Shown: one piece after another, positions 56,396 to 64,000 of the stretch
Layout: each line of letters begins with the position of its first letter
Numbering within the stretch: position 1 is the stretch's first letter
Origin: Bradyrhizobium manausense
Lineage (GTDB): Bacteria; Pseudomonadota; Alphaproteobacteria; Rhizobiales; Xanthobacteraceae
Length of the DNA stretch: 64,000 bases
Direction: 5' to 3'
NCBI RefSeq assembly: GCF_018131105.1
Contig: NZ_JAFCJI010000001.1
Location: forward strand, 2,728,001-2,792,000
Position numbers and translations under genes: made by a program
Notes under the pieces: model-generated
The model's database searches: none
Told to the model about the DNA's origin: nothing
Seen by the model: only the letters and a program-made list of their open reading frames with translations

Positions 56396-56767
56396 ATGAC
56401 GATCGAGAAATGCATCAACGCGTTTGATGTGGATGACGTCATCTTCGAGGAAGGCTCGACCGGCCGCGAGCTATTCGTCGTGCTCGACGGCGAGGTCGAG
56501 ATCGCCAAACTCGACGGCCCGCGCAAGACCAGCATCATCAAGCTCGGCAAGGGCGAGTTCTTCGGCGAGATGGCCGTGATCGACGGCTCGGCCCGTTCGG
56601 CGACCGCGATCGCCTCGGCTCCCAACACGCGCGTGATGCGAATCAACCACGCCCGCTTCGTCTATCTCGTCAGCCAGCAGCCGGCGTTCGCGCTGATGGT
56701 GATGGACGCGCTGTCGAAACGCCTTCGCGCCTCCAACGCCGTCACCTACCGGGCGGCGCAATCATGA
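56396..56767 (+). CDS. Stand-alone cyclic nucleotide-binding domain protein
   Basis: The 123-residue product is a single cNMP-binding domain: VIFEEGSTGRELFVVLDGEVEI for the beta barrel and GEFFGEMAVIDGSARSATAIA for the phosphate-binding cassette, where Glu and Arg that contact the ribose and phosphate are present. There is no DNA-binding or kinase domain, so it must act by partner binding. It overlaps the MBL hydrolase start by ATGA, making a coupled pair. The longer frame from 56327 lacks a ribosome site; ATG at 56396 follows a G-rich stretch. Confidence 0.88.
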   Translation: MTIEKCINAFDVDDVIFEEGSTGRELFVVLDGEVEIAKLDGPRKTSIIKLGKGEFFGEMAVIDGSARSATAIASAPNTRVMRINHARFVYLVSQQPAFALMVMDALSKRLRASNAVTYRAAQS

Positions 56768-57576
56768 GCGAGCGCAAGCCGACCGCATTCCCGATCCTGA
56801 TGAAGAACGACACCTGCTCTCTGATCCAGGCAGCCGACGACGTCTACCAGATCCGCTTCTCCAACCGCGCCGCCAATGCCTATCTCGTGCGCGGCTCCGC
56901 GCGCACCATCCTGATCGACGTCGGGCTGTCCTCGAACTATCCGGCAATGGTTGAATGTCTGAACTTCGCCGGCTGTCCGCCCGAGAAGATCGACATGGTG
57001 GTGCTGAGCCACGAGCATCTCGACCATATCGGCGCGGCCTGGCACTTCAACGAGCGCCGAACCTATGTCGCCGCCCATCGGCTCGCCGCCAACAAGATCA
57101 TGCTGCGCGACGATTTCTCGATGCTGCGAAAAATGTTCAACGAGCCCAACGTCCCAATCAATATCGACATCTGGCTCGAGGAAGGCAATCTGATCGACCT
57201 CGGCAATTTCCGCCTCAACGTGATGTACACGCCGGGCCACACCTCGGCCTGTATCACCCTGTTCGATCAGGACAAGGGCCTGTTGTTCGCCGCCGACACC
57301 CTCATGCCCGGCGGCGTGATGGGCGGTGTGTTCGGCTCCGGCAGCATTGCCGACTACATCCAGTCGCTGGAGCGCATCAAGGGGCTGAATACGAAGATCC
57401 TGCTGTCAGGACACGGACGACTGTCGGATACGCCGCAGGACGACGTGCGCATCGCCATCGCGCGATCGCACAGTCTGCTGGAAGACACCGCACATTTGTT
57501 CGACGCGCTGGACGCACGCTCGAACTTCGAACCGATCATGCAGTCGGTGCGGGATTTGAACAAGCTGGATGATTGA
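56764..57576 (+). CDS. MBL-fold metallohydrolase
   Basis: The 270-residue product has the beta-lactamase-fold metal site LSHEHLDHIG (H83, H85, D87, H88), a second-shell YTPGHTSAC (H about 160), and LLSGHGR (H about 219). These are the binuclear ligands of glyoxalase II-like hydrolases and cyclic-nucleotide phosphodiesterase-like MBL proteins. Its start overlaps the cNMP-binding gene. A plausible model is that the sensor controls the hydrolase, or that the hydrolase acts on a related metabolite (inference). A family B repeat follows. Confidence 0.9.
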   Translation: MSERKPTAFPILMKNDTCSLIQAADDVYQIRFSNRAANAYLVRGSARTILIDVGLSSNYPAMVECLNFAGCPPEKIDMVVLSHEHLDHIGAAWHFNERRTYVAAHRLAANKIMLRDDFSMLRKMFNEPNVPINIDIWLEEGNLIDLGNFRLNVMYTPGHTSACITLFDQDKGLLFAADTLMPGGVMGGVFGSGSIADYIQSLERIKGLNTKILLSGHGRLSDTPQDDVRIAIARSHSLLEDTAHLFDALDARSNFEPIMQSVRDLNKLDD

Positions 57577-57582
57577 GGCACT

Positions 57583-57669
57583 TCGTCATTGCGAGGGGCG
57601 AAGCGACGAAGCAATCCAGAATCTTTCCACTGAGGCAGTCTGGATTGCTTCGCTGCGCTCGCAATGACG
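57583..57669. repeat. Palindromic intergenic repeat, family B
   Basis: The left arm CGTCATTGCGAGGGGCGAAG and right arm GATTGCTTCGCTGCGCTCGCAATGACG are reverse complements around a short centre. It separates two convergent genes. Confidence 0.9.
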
Positions 57670-57686
57670 ACGGATAGAGCGGTGGA

Positions 57687-58184
57687 CTACATCACCACCG
57701 GACTATCCGGCAGCTCGTTCGGATGCGGCCCGCCTGGCGGATAGTGCTTGGCCAGCTCCCGCGACACCGCCGCGATACCGTCGATCACGCCGCGCTCGAA
57801 CTGGCCGGCGCTGAACTCGGCTTCCATCGCGCGGCAGATCGCCTCCCAGCCGGCGGCGCCAACCTTCGCATCGATGCCGCGATCGGCGATGATCTCGACG
57901 TCGCGGTCGGCGAGCAACAGATAGATCAGCACGCCATTGTTGTGCGCGGTGTCCCAGATCCGCAAATGTGAGAACACATCGAGCGCGCGTTCGCGGGCGA
58001 GTTGATTGCGGAACAGCGGACGGCCGTCGAGCGCGCCTTCGACGACGAAACGGACCTGGCCGGAATGCGTCGCCTCGCTCCGTCTGATCGCCTGCTCGAT
58101 GCGGTCGAGCACCGCTTGCGGAAACACCTGCCGTGCGCGCCAATGGTGCTGGAGGAGATGCCTGGTGATACGCCCAATGCCCAT
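57687..58184 (-). CDS. TPM-domain protein (first after the LemA-TPM unit)
   Basis: The 165-residue product has a TPM domain pattern: IEQAIRRSEATHSGQVRFVVE, then NQLARERALDVFSHLRIWDTAHNNGVLIYLLLADRDVEIIADRGI, then a helical region with FERGVIDGIAAVSRELAKHYPP. TPM domains occur in YgcG-type proteins and plant TLP18.3 phosphatases. There is no signal peptide. ATG at 58184 follows GGGGAG and is 2 bases past the stop of the upstream TPM gene, so they are co-transcribed with lemA. Confidence 0.88.
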   Translation of the reverse strand: MGIGRITRHLLQHHWRARQVFPQAVLDRIEQAIRRSEATHSGQVRFVVEGALDGRPLFRNQLARERALDVFSHLRIWDTAHNNGVLIYLLLADRDVEIIADRGIDAKVGAAGWEAICRAMEAEFSAGQFERGVIDGIAAVSRELAKHYPPGGPHPNELPDSPVVM

Positions 58185-58186
58185 GG

Positions 58187-59053
58187 TTACCAGCTCCCCG
58201 AGGCGCCGCCGCCACCAAAGCTGCCGCCGCCCCCGCTGAAGCTGCCGCCGGATGACGAACCGCTGCTCCAGCCGCCGGACGAGGAGCCGCTCGACCAGGA
58301 CCCACCGCGCGACGATCCCGTCGATGCCGGAAACAGATCGGCGATGAATGACAGCACGAAGCCGATGATCCCGGCGAGCAGGGCCAGCGCGCCGGATCCG
58401 AGGATGAGCAACGCGACAAGGCCGATAGCGCCGCCGGTCGCGACCGAGCCCAGCAGCCGCCCCAACAACGCGCGCAGGAATCCGCCGACGACGAGCGAGG
58501 CGAACAGGACGACAGGGGCGAGCGGCCCGACGTCATCCAGATTGGCAAAATTCACGCTGCGCGAGGGAACCGGCAACGGCTCGCCGTCGATGACGCGCAT
58601 CATCCGCTCGGCACCGGCCGAGATGCCGCCGGCGAAGTCGCCGTCGCGGAATTTCGGCGTGATGACCTCGTCGATGATCCGCCGCGATGTGACGTCGGTG
58701 AGCGCGCCTTCGAGGCCGTAGCCGACCTCGATGCGCAGATGCCGGTCGTTCTTGGCGACCACCAGGATCGCACCGTCGTCGACCTTCTTGCGGCCAATCT
58801 TCCAGGCTTCCGCGACGCGGATTGAGAATTGCTCGATGCTCTCCGGATCCGTCGTCGGCACGATCAGCACGACGATCTGGCTGCCCTTGCGCGTCTCGAA
58901 ATCGCCGAGCTTCTGCGACAGCGCGGCGACGTCGCTGCTCGACAGCGTACCGGTCCGGTCGACCACGCGGCCGGTAAGCTGCGGCACCGCGACGTCAGCG
59001 GCGGCGGGGAAGGTGAAGAGGAGCGCCACCACGAGCCACACACCCAGTGTCAT
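58187..59053 (-). CDS. Secreted TPM-domain (YgcG-like) protein with Gly/Ser-rich tail
   Basis: The 288-residue product has a hydrophobic N-terminal signal (MTLGVWLVVALLFTFPAAA), a TPM domain (about 25-160, RVVDRTGTLSSSDVAALSQKL, GQ-like IEVGYGLEG), two or three membrane helices (about 165-215) and a Ser/Gly-rich tail ending in GGSFGGGGASGSW, common in YgcG proteins. A family E repeat overlaps the region just upstream of the chosen ATG, so there is no normal ribosome site. The frame opens upstream through 59173, which would add a basic N-terminus. The neighbour lemA lies upstream. Confidence 0.85.
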   Translation of the reverse strand: MTLGVWLVVALLFTFPAAADVAVPQLTGRVVDRTGTLSSSDVAALSQKLGDFETRKGSQIVVLIVPTTDPESIEQFSIRVAEAWKIGRKKVDDGAILVVAKNDRHLRIEVGYGLEGALTDVTSRRIIDEVITPKFRDGDFAGGISAGAERMMRVIDGEPLPVPSRSVNFANLDDVGPLAPVVLFASLVVGGFLRALLGRLLGSVATGGAIGLVALLILGSGALALLAGIIGFVLSFIADLFPASTGSSRGGSWSSGSSSGGWSSGSSSGGSFSGGGGSFGGGGASGSW

Positions 59054-59158
59054 CGCCCGGCTCGTCCGGGCGATCCAGTATTCCAGAGACGCCAGCGAGG
59101 TACGGAGAAGCCGCGGCGTACTGGATCCCCCGCTTTCGCGGGGTATGACAGCGGTGGG
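59047..59158. repeat. Palindromic intergenic repeat, family E
   Basis: The sequence contains TCATCGCCCGGCTCGTCCGGG, then GCGATCCAGTATTCC, and a right arm TACTGGATCCCCCGCTTTCGCG with GGGTATGACAGCGG. The two CCAGTA/TACTGG elements and the CCCG/CGGG hairpins make it a palindromic element. It overlaps the 5' end of the TPM gene, including its start codon. Confidence 0.75.
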
Positions 59159-59188
59159 TGGGGTGAAACCCATGCGTAAACGATGCGC

Positions 59189-59800
59189 TTACTTCGACGG
59201 TGCGGGCGCCGGCGCGTTGAAATCGACCTTCGGCGCGGTCGAGATTTCCTTCTCGTTCTCGACCGTGAAGTTCGCCTTCTCCTTGTAGCCGAACATCATC
59301 GCGGTGAGGTTGCTCGGGAACGAGCGGATGGTGACGTTATATTCCTGCACCGATTTGATGTAGCGGTTGCGCGCGACCGTGATGCGGTTTTCGGTGCCCT
59401 CGAGTTGCGACATCAGATCCTTGAAGAGCGCATCCGACTTGAGCTGCGGGTAGTTCTCCGTAACCACGAGCAGCCGCGATAGCGCGCTGGAGAGTTCGCC
59501 CTGGGCAGCCTGGAATTTCTGGAAGGCCGCGGGATCGTTCAGCACTTCGGGCGTTGCCTGGACGCTGCCGACCTTGGCGCGCGCATTGGTGACACCGAGC
59601 AGCACATCCTTTTCCTGCTGCGCAAAGCCCTTCACCGAGTTGACCAGATTGGGCACGAGATCGGCGCGGCGCTGATACTGGTTCACCACCTCGGACCAGT
59701 TGGCCTTGATCTGCTCATCCTGGCCCTGGATCGCGTTGTAGCCGCAATTGGTGAGGCTGAGCGAGGCCAGCGCCGCCAGCACGGTCAGGATCTTGCGCAT
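59189..59800 (-). CDS. LemA-family lipoprotein
   Basis: The 203-residue product has a short signal with a lipobox (LSLTNCGYN, Cys near 20) and a LemA three-helix bundle: IKANWSEVVNQYQRRADLVPNLV, AQQEKDVLLGVTNARA, LSRLLVVTENYPQLKSD and TENRITVARNRYIKSVQEYN. LemA proteins pair with YgcG TPM proteins in bacterial envelopes. ATG at 59800 has GGGAGAAA upstream; the TTG before it is less likely. It opens the minus-strand operon with the two TPM genes. Confidence 0.92.
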   Translation of the reverse strand: MRKILTVLAALASLSLTNCGYNAIQGQDEQIKANWSEVVNQYQRRADLVPNLVNSVKGFAQQEKDVLLGVTNARAKVGSVQATPEVLNDPAAFQKFQAAQGELSSALSRLLVVTENYPQLKSDALFKDLMSQLEGTENRITVARNRYIKSVQEYNVTIRSFPSNLTAMMFGYKEKANFTVENEKEISTAPKVDFNAPAPAPSK

Positions 59801-59963
59801 CAAATTTCTCCCGGTGGAATCGAGCGCAAACTACCAGATCGAGTGCATATGACGCCAGATGTCCGGACGTCGCGAAAAGCAGCCGGCTGACGCAAGCCGC
59901 TTGCCTATCACCGGGCGACATAGTCAACTCGAGGCAAACAAGGCAAAAATGCAGGGAGGCGGC

Positions 59964-60815
59964 ATGTCCTCGTTCGAGACCATCCTCGTGGAGCGGCCGG
60001 AGCCGGCGATCGCCCGGATCGTGATGAACCGGCCCGATGCGCGCAATGCGCAGAACCTGCAAATGACCTACGACCTCAACGCCGCTTTCGACGCGGCGGT
60101 GCAGGACGACGCGGTCAAGGTCATCATCCTCGCCGGCAACGGGCCACACTTCTCCTCTGGCCACGATCTGCGTCCCGGCGGCAAGAATGTCGCAGGCGTC
60201 GATTTTCCGCCGGTAGGAAATTGGGGCGGCTTTGCCGAGGCGAACGCGCACGGTCGCTTCGCGCGCGAACAGGAAATATACCTCCAGATCACGCGGCGCT
60301 GGCGCAATCTCGCCAAGCCGATGATTGCGGAAGTGCACGGCAAGTGCATCGCGGGCGGCTTGATGCTGGCCTGGGCCTGCGACCTCATCGTTGCCAGTGA
60401 CGACGCGCAGTTCTGCGATCCCGTCGTTACCATGGGCGTCTGCGGCGTCGAATGGTTCGTACATCCCTGGGAGCTCGGTCCCCGCAAGGCCAAGGAGTTT
60501 CTGTTCACCGCCGACAGCTGGAGCGCGCAGGAGGCGCATCAGCTCGGCATGGTGAACCAGGTCGTGCCGCGCGCAGAGCTGTCATTGCGCGTGCTGGAGC
60601 TCGCGCGCCGGATCGCAGCAAAACCGTCCTTTGCGCTGAAGCTGACCAAGGAAGCCGTGAACCGCTCCGTCGACGTGATGGGGCAGCCCGCCGCAATCGA
60701 CCAGGCCTTCGCCCTGCATCAGCTCTGTCACGCCCACAATCTTCAGGAGTTCGGCATGGTGGTCGATCCGTCCGGACTGCATCCCTCCGTGCGCAAGCCG
60801 GCAGCCGCGGAGTAG
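59964..60815 (+). CDS. Enoyl-CoA hydratase/isomerase family protein
   Basis: The 283-residue crotonase-fold protein has NRPDARNAQNLQM and HFSSGHDL at the CoA-binding side (oxyanion region) and a second loop AEVHGKCIAGGLMLAWACDL. The usual second Glu of enoyl-CoA hydratase is in a region I cannot place with certainty (FCDPVVTMGVCGVEWF). GGGAGG lies 4 bases before the chosen start. It is followed at 6 bases by the PimD-like gene, so it belongs with the acyl-CoA dehydrogenase pair. Confidence 0.88.
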   Translation: MSSFETILVERPEPAIARIVMNRPDARNAQNLQMTYDLNAAFDAAVQDDAVKVIILAGNGPHFSSGHDLRPGGKNVAGVDFPPVGNWGGFAEANAHGRFAREQEIYLQITRRWRNLAKPMIAEVHGKCIAGGLMLAWACDLIVASDDAQFCDPVVTMGVCGVEWFVHPWELGPRKAKEFLFTADSWSAQEAHQLGMVNQVVPRAELSLRVLELARRIAAKPSFALKLTKEAVNRSVDVMGQPAAIDQAFALHQLCHAHNLQEFGMVVDPSGLHPSVRKPAAAE

Positions 60816-60820
60816 CCGCA

Positions 60821-61969
60821 ATGGATCTCAATCTCAGTGACGAGCAGAGACTGCTGCGCGAGAGCGCGGAACGCTTCGTGGCCGAAAGCTACGATGCCGA
60901 CCACCGCCGCAAGACCGCCAACGATCCGCTCGGTTTCAGCCCGGACGTGTGGAAGCAGTTCGCCGAGCTCGGCTGGCTGGCCCTGCCGATCCCGGAGGAG
61001 CTCGACGGTCTCGGCGGCGGCCCTGTCGAGATCGGCATCTTGATGGAAGCCTTTGGCCGCGGGCTGGTGTCGGAGCCGTATGTTGCGACCGTCGTGCTCG
61101 GGGCTGCGCTGATCGGCAAATGTGGCAGCACGGCGCAGAAGCAGGCGAGCCTGCCCAAGATCGCGGATGGATCGTTGAAGCTCGCCTTTGCGCATTCCGA
61201 GCGCGCCGCGCGGTTCGATCTTGCCAAGGTTACGACGTCGGCGACCAAGACCGCGCAAGGCTGGCGTCTCACCGGGAGCAAGATTGCCGTGCTCGACGGC
61301 CATGCCGCCGACGAGATCATCGTGTCAGCGCAACTGCATGATCATCAGGGACCATCGGGGCGGATCGCCCTGTTTCTGATGCCGGCAACGGCGCCGGGGC
61401 TTTCGATCTCCGACTATCAGCGGCTCGGTGGCGGGCGCGCCTGTAACATCGAGCTTTCCGACGTGCAGCTGCCGGATGACGCCCTGCTCGGCGACGGCAA
61501 GGACGCACTTCCCGCGATCGAATGGGCGATCGATCGGGCCATGGCCGCGCTCGGCGCGGAAGCCGTCGGCATCATGCAGGTGCTGCTCGACACCACGCTT
61601 GAGTATACCAGGATCCGCAAGCAATTCGGCCGGCCACTGTCTGCCAACCAGGTGATCCGCCATCGCCTCGCCGACATGGCGATCCAGCTCGACGAAGCCC
61701 GCTCGATGGCGCTGCGCGCCGCACTGAAGGCCGATAGCGCGCCGGTCGAACGCGCCCGCGCCGCGTCGGCGGCAAAGGCCAAGATCGGCAAATGCGCGCG
61801 CTTCGTCGGCGAGCAATCGATCCAGTTGCACGGCGGCATGGGCGTCACCGAGGAGCTCGAGGTCGGCGCCTATTTCAAGCGCCTCGTCGCCTTCGACACG
61901 CTGTTCGGCGGCACCGCGCATCACTATGCCCGCCATGCCCAGCTTGGCCGCACCACCCAACCCGCCTGA
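60821..61969 (+). CDS. Acyl-CoA dehydrogenase, PimD-like small subunit
   Basis: The 382-residue product matches the small-subunit type of pimeloyl-CoA dehydrogenase: LSDEQRLLRESAERFVAE at the start, GGGPVEIGILMEAFGRGLV, LAFAHSERAARFDLA, YTRIRKQFGRPLSANQVIRHR and IQLHGGMGVTEELEVG. Such a subunit pairs with a second dehydrogenase to form the active FAD enzyme on dicarboxylyl- or cyclic acyl-CoAs. The ATG at 60821 is 6 bases after the hydratase stop and the next dehydrogenase starts 16 bases after its stop. Confidence 0.88.
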   Translation: MDLNLSDEQRLLRESAERFVAESYDADHRRKTANDPLGFSPDVWKQFAELGWLALPIPEELDGLGGGPVEIGILMEAFGRGLVSEPYVATVVLGAALIGKCGSTAQKQASLPKIADGSLKLAFAHSERAARFDLAKVTTSATKTAQGWRLTGSKIAVLDGHAADEIIVSAQLHDHQGPSGRIALFLMPATAPGLSISDYQRLGGGRACNIELSDVQLPDDALLGDGKDALPAIEWAIDRAMAALGAEAVGIMQVLLDTTLEYTRIRKQFGRPLSANQVIRHRLADMAIQLDEARSMALRAALKADSAPVERARAASAAKAKIGKCARFVGEQSIQLHGGMGVTEELEVGAYFKRLVAFDTLFGGTAHHYARHAQLGRTTQPA

Positions 61970-61984
61970 CCACAGGAGCGCATC

Positions 61985-63181
61985 ATGGACCTATCGTTCA
62001 ATGCCGAAGAGCGCGCCTTCCAGAGCGAGGTGCGCGGCTTCATCGCAAAAAATCTCACCGACGAGATGAAGCGCGCGACGGCGCTGACGCCGTCTGTGTT
62101 CTCCGACCCTGACATCGGCATGGCCTGGCAGAGCGCGCTGCACAAGCAGGGCTGGGGCGCGCCGGGCTGGCCGGTCGATCACGGCGGCCCGGACTGGACG
62201 CCGGCGCAGCGCTGGATTTTCGAGAGCGAAAGCGCGCGGGCCGGCGTGCCTAATGTGAATGTGATGGGCGTGAAGATGGTCGGGCCCGTCATCATCGGAT
62301 TCGGCAGCCCTGCGCAGAAGAATTTCTATCTGCCGCGCATTCTTTCCGGCGAGGACTATTGGTGCCAGGGCTATTCCGAGCCCGGCTCCGGCTCCGACCT
62401 CTCCTCGCTGAAGACGCGCGCCGTGCGCGACGGCGACGATTACATCATCAACGGCACCAAGATCTGGACCACGCATGCGCATCACGCCAACCGCATGTTC
62501 GCACTGGTTCGAACCAGCGACGGGCCGCGGCAGCAGGACGGCATCAGCTTCATCCTGATCGACATGAAGACGCCGGGCATCACCACGCGTCCGATCCTCA
62601 CCATCGGTGGCGACCACGAGGTCAACCAGGTGTTCTTCGACGACGTGCGCGTGCCAGTTGCCAACCGCGTCGGCGACGAAGGCAAGGGCTGGACCTACGG
62701 CAAGTATCTGCTCGAGTTCGAGCGCGGCTCGGGCATCGCGTCAGCAAAGCTGCGCGAAGGGCTCCGCGCGATCACCGAGCTTGCGGAGTCCGATCTCACG
62801 GGGCGCGCCATCGACAGCCCCGATATCGCGACGCGCATCTCCGAGGTCGAGGTCGATATCGACGCACTTGAAATGACCGAGCTGCGCGTGCTCTCGGCGT
62901 TGCAGACCGGGCAGAATCCCGGCGCGGTGTCGTCAATCCTGAAGCTCCGCAACAGCGAGATTCGCCAGGCTGTGACGCGGCTCGGTGTCGATGTGATCGG
63001 GCACGATGCCCTCGCGGTCGAGCCGATGCGGCCGCTCTACAGGCTCAACCACGAGCCGGCGCTGCCGGAGGACATGCTGACGATGGTGCCGGAATATCTC
63101 AACGGCCGAGCCTACACGATCTTCGGCGGCACGTCGGAAATCCAGCGCGACATCATCGCGAAGATGATGCTGGGGATTTAG
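61985..63181 (+). CDS. Acyl-CoA dehydrogenase, PimC-like large subunit
   Basis: The 398-residue product has WCQGYSEPGSGSDLSSLKT for FAD/substrate binding, IINGTKIWTTHAHHANR, GITTRPILTIGGDHEVNQVFFDDVRVP, and the C-terminal helical end YTIFGGTSEIQRDIIAKMMLGI. These are features of the PimC (large-subunit) type of acyl-CoA dehydrogenase, the usual partner of PimD. It is the last gene of a three-gene unit that would convert an acyl-CoA to an enoyl-CoA and hydrate it. A family C repeat follows. Confidence 0.9.
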   Translation: MDLSFNAEERAFQSEVRGFIAKNLTDEMKRATALTPSVFSDPDIGMAWQSALHKQGWGAPGWPVDHGGPDWTPAQRWIFESESARAGVPNVNVMGVKMVGPVIIGFGSPAQKNFYLPRILSGEDYWCQGYSEPGSGSDLSSLKTRAVRDGDDYIINGTKIWTTHAHHANRMFALVRTSDGPRQQDGISFILIDMKTPGITTRPILTIGGDHEVNQVFFDDVRVPVANRVGDEGKGWTYGKYLLEFERGSGIASAKLREGLRAITELAESDLTGRAIDSPDIATRISEVEVDIDALEMTELRVLSALQTGQNPGAVSSILKLRNSEIRQAVTRLGVDVIGHDALAVEPMRPLYRLNHEPALPEDMLTMVPEYLNGRAYTIFGGTSEIQRDIIAKMMLGI

Positions 63182-63205
63182 CGCTCGATCGCATCACACT
63201 CCGCC

Positions 63206-63336
63206 GTCGTCCCGGACAAGCGAAGCGCAGATCCGGGACCCATAACCACAGGGAGATGTGGTTAGGGGGACTCGGAGTTACCGGCTTCGCGCAAAACTCA
63301 GCCCTGTGGTTATGGGTCCCGGCGTTCGCCGGGACA
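63206..63336. repeat. Palindromic intergenic repeat, family C
   Basis: The element begins GTCGTCCCGGACAAGCGAAG and ends GGTCCCGGCGTTCGCCGGGAC, with CCCATAACCACAGGG in the middle. It differs from the copies at 14748 and 37135 in the left arm. It lies between the convergent acyl-CoA dehydrogenase and molybdenum hydroxylase genes. Confidence 0.85.
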
Positions 63337-63377
63337 GTTGAGTGTGTCGCGACAGCTAGCGTAACAACGCGCTGCGC

Positions 63378-64000
63378 TTAACCCGCATTCGCGTCCCTGA
63401 TCGCCTTCCATATCTTCTGCGGCGTCAGCGGCGTGTTGAGCTGGGTGATGCCGAGCTCGGCGAGCGCATCCATCACGCCGTTGGTGACGCAAGGCGGGCC
63501 ACCGATGGCGCCCGATTCGCCACAGCCCTTGGCGCCGAGCGGATTGGTGCGGCAGGGCGCGGAATCATCCAGCGTCACCACGATCGGCGGCACGTCGTCG
63601 GCGCGCGGGATGCAGTAGTCCTGATAGCTCGCGGTCAGAAGCTGACCGTCGGCATCGTACGACACGCCCTCATAGAGCGCCTGGCCGATTCCCTGCGCCA
63701 CGCCGCCATGGATCTGGCCAGTGACCAGCATCGGGTTCACGGCGACACCGACGTCGTCGACGGTGGTGTAGCGCACGACCCTGGAGACACCGGTCTCCGG
63801 ATCGATCTCGACCTCGCAGATATGCGTGCCGTTGGGCCAGCTCGGACCATCGACCTCCCCCTCGGAATCGACACTGAGCTTGGCGCCGGTCTCCTTCTCG
63901 GCGATGTCGAACAGGCTGATGCGGCGGTCGGTGCCGACCACGGTCAGCATGCCGCCCTGATATTCGATGTCCTCGACCGAGGTCTCCAGCACGTTCGCCG
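63378..64000 (-). CDS. Xanthine dehydrogenase/CoxL-type molybdenum hydroxylase large subunit (C-terminal part, cut by window edge)
   Basis: About 205 codons of the C-terminus are visible. The motif [18 protein letters not shown] with the catalytic Glu, and upstream [15 protein letters not shown] and [15 protein letters not shown], are standard for the molybdopterin-binding subunit of the xanthine dehydrogenase family. Carbon monoxide dehydrogenase-like members share these motifs, so the substrate is undecided. The start and any partner subunits lie to the right of the window. Confidence 0.9.
   Translation of the reverse strand, partial: ANVLETSVEDIEYQGGMLTVVGTDRRISLFDIAEKETGAKLSVDSEGEVDGPSWPNGTHICEVEIDPETGVSRVVRYTTVDDVGVAVNPMLVTGQIHGGVAQGIGQALYEGVSYDADGQLLTASYQDYCIPRADDVPPIVVTLDDSAPCRTNPLGAKGCGESGAIGGPPCVTNGVMDALAELGITQLNTPLTPQKIWKAIRDANAG

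Overview
The window looks like a chromosomal segment of a Bradyrhizobium-type alphaproteobacterium (Nitrobacteraceae). The evidence is the high GC content, a ChpT phosphotransferase, an EipA (DUF1134) protein, a 999-residue minimalist PutA of exactly the length known for Bradyrhizobium, PimC/PimD-like dehydrogenases, and several families of palindromic intergenic repeats. No phage, plasmid, transposase or CRISPR locus is visible. The species call is inference.

Layout. 1-3.8 kb: the end of a chemotaxis operon (cheA, cheW) with chpT. 4-7.5 kb: a CysQ-type phosphatase, a YHS-like protein, EipA and a membrane-anchored coiled-coil protein. 7.6 kb: tRNA-Val(CAC) with a clear sigma70 promoter. 7.9-14.7 kb: small and poorly known genes (DedA-like, GreA-like, secreted and membrane proteins, a PD-(D/E)XK-like protein) around an animal-type haem peroxidase. 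14.9-22 kb: a ThDP enzyme, an L,D-transpeptidase, a DUF2927 protein, a threonine-synthase-like enzyme, and a transmembrane winged-helix/TPR regulator divergent from an ECF-like sigma factor.

22.3-25.6 kb: a uracil-catabolism (URC) set, URC1-like GTP cyclohydrolase II homologue, URC4 (DUF1688) and a uracil phosphoribosyltransferase homologue with an altered PRPP loop. 25.8-28 kb: DUF898 membrane protein plus M48 protease. 28.3-31 kb: two tandem CYP153-like P450s. 31.2-37.1 kb: a LysR regulator with a textbook CTAT-N11-ATAG operator, divergent from acyl-CoA dehydrogenase, CoA-transferase, MaoC-like hydratase and benzoylformate decarboxylase genes. 37.3-43.3 kb: SDR, hemolysin III, YcjX/YcjF pair and a GT39-type glycosyltransferase.

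43.5-47.3 kb: a membrane/2Fe-2S/adenylate cyclase fusion, SorAB-type sulfite dehydrogenase and a cold shock protein. 47.5-53.4 kb: Lrp regulator divergent from putA, a CoA-transferase, a GST and a 54-residue membrane protein. 53.5-59.8 kb: a 516-residue secreted protein with one c-type haem motif, a Bradyrhizobium-type membrane protein with a perfect terminator, a cNMP-binding/MBL hydrolase pair and a LemA-TPM-TPM operon. 60-63.2 kb: an enoyl-CoA hydratase with a PimD/PimC-like acyl-CoA dehydrogenase pair. The right edge carries the C-terminus of a molybdenum hydroxylase.

The best candidates for less-described biology are the ferredoxin-adenylate cyclase fusion, the URC cluster with its divergent phosphoribosyltransferase, the LysR-controlled acyl-CoA/benzoylformate decarboxylase cluster, and the cNMP-sensor/MBL-hydrolase pair. 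All functional statements rest on reading motifs by eye; no search or alignment was run.
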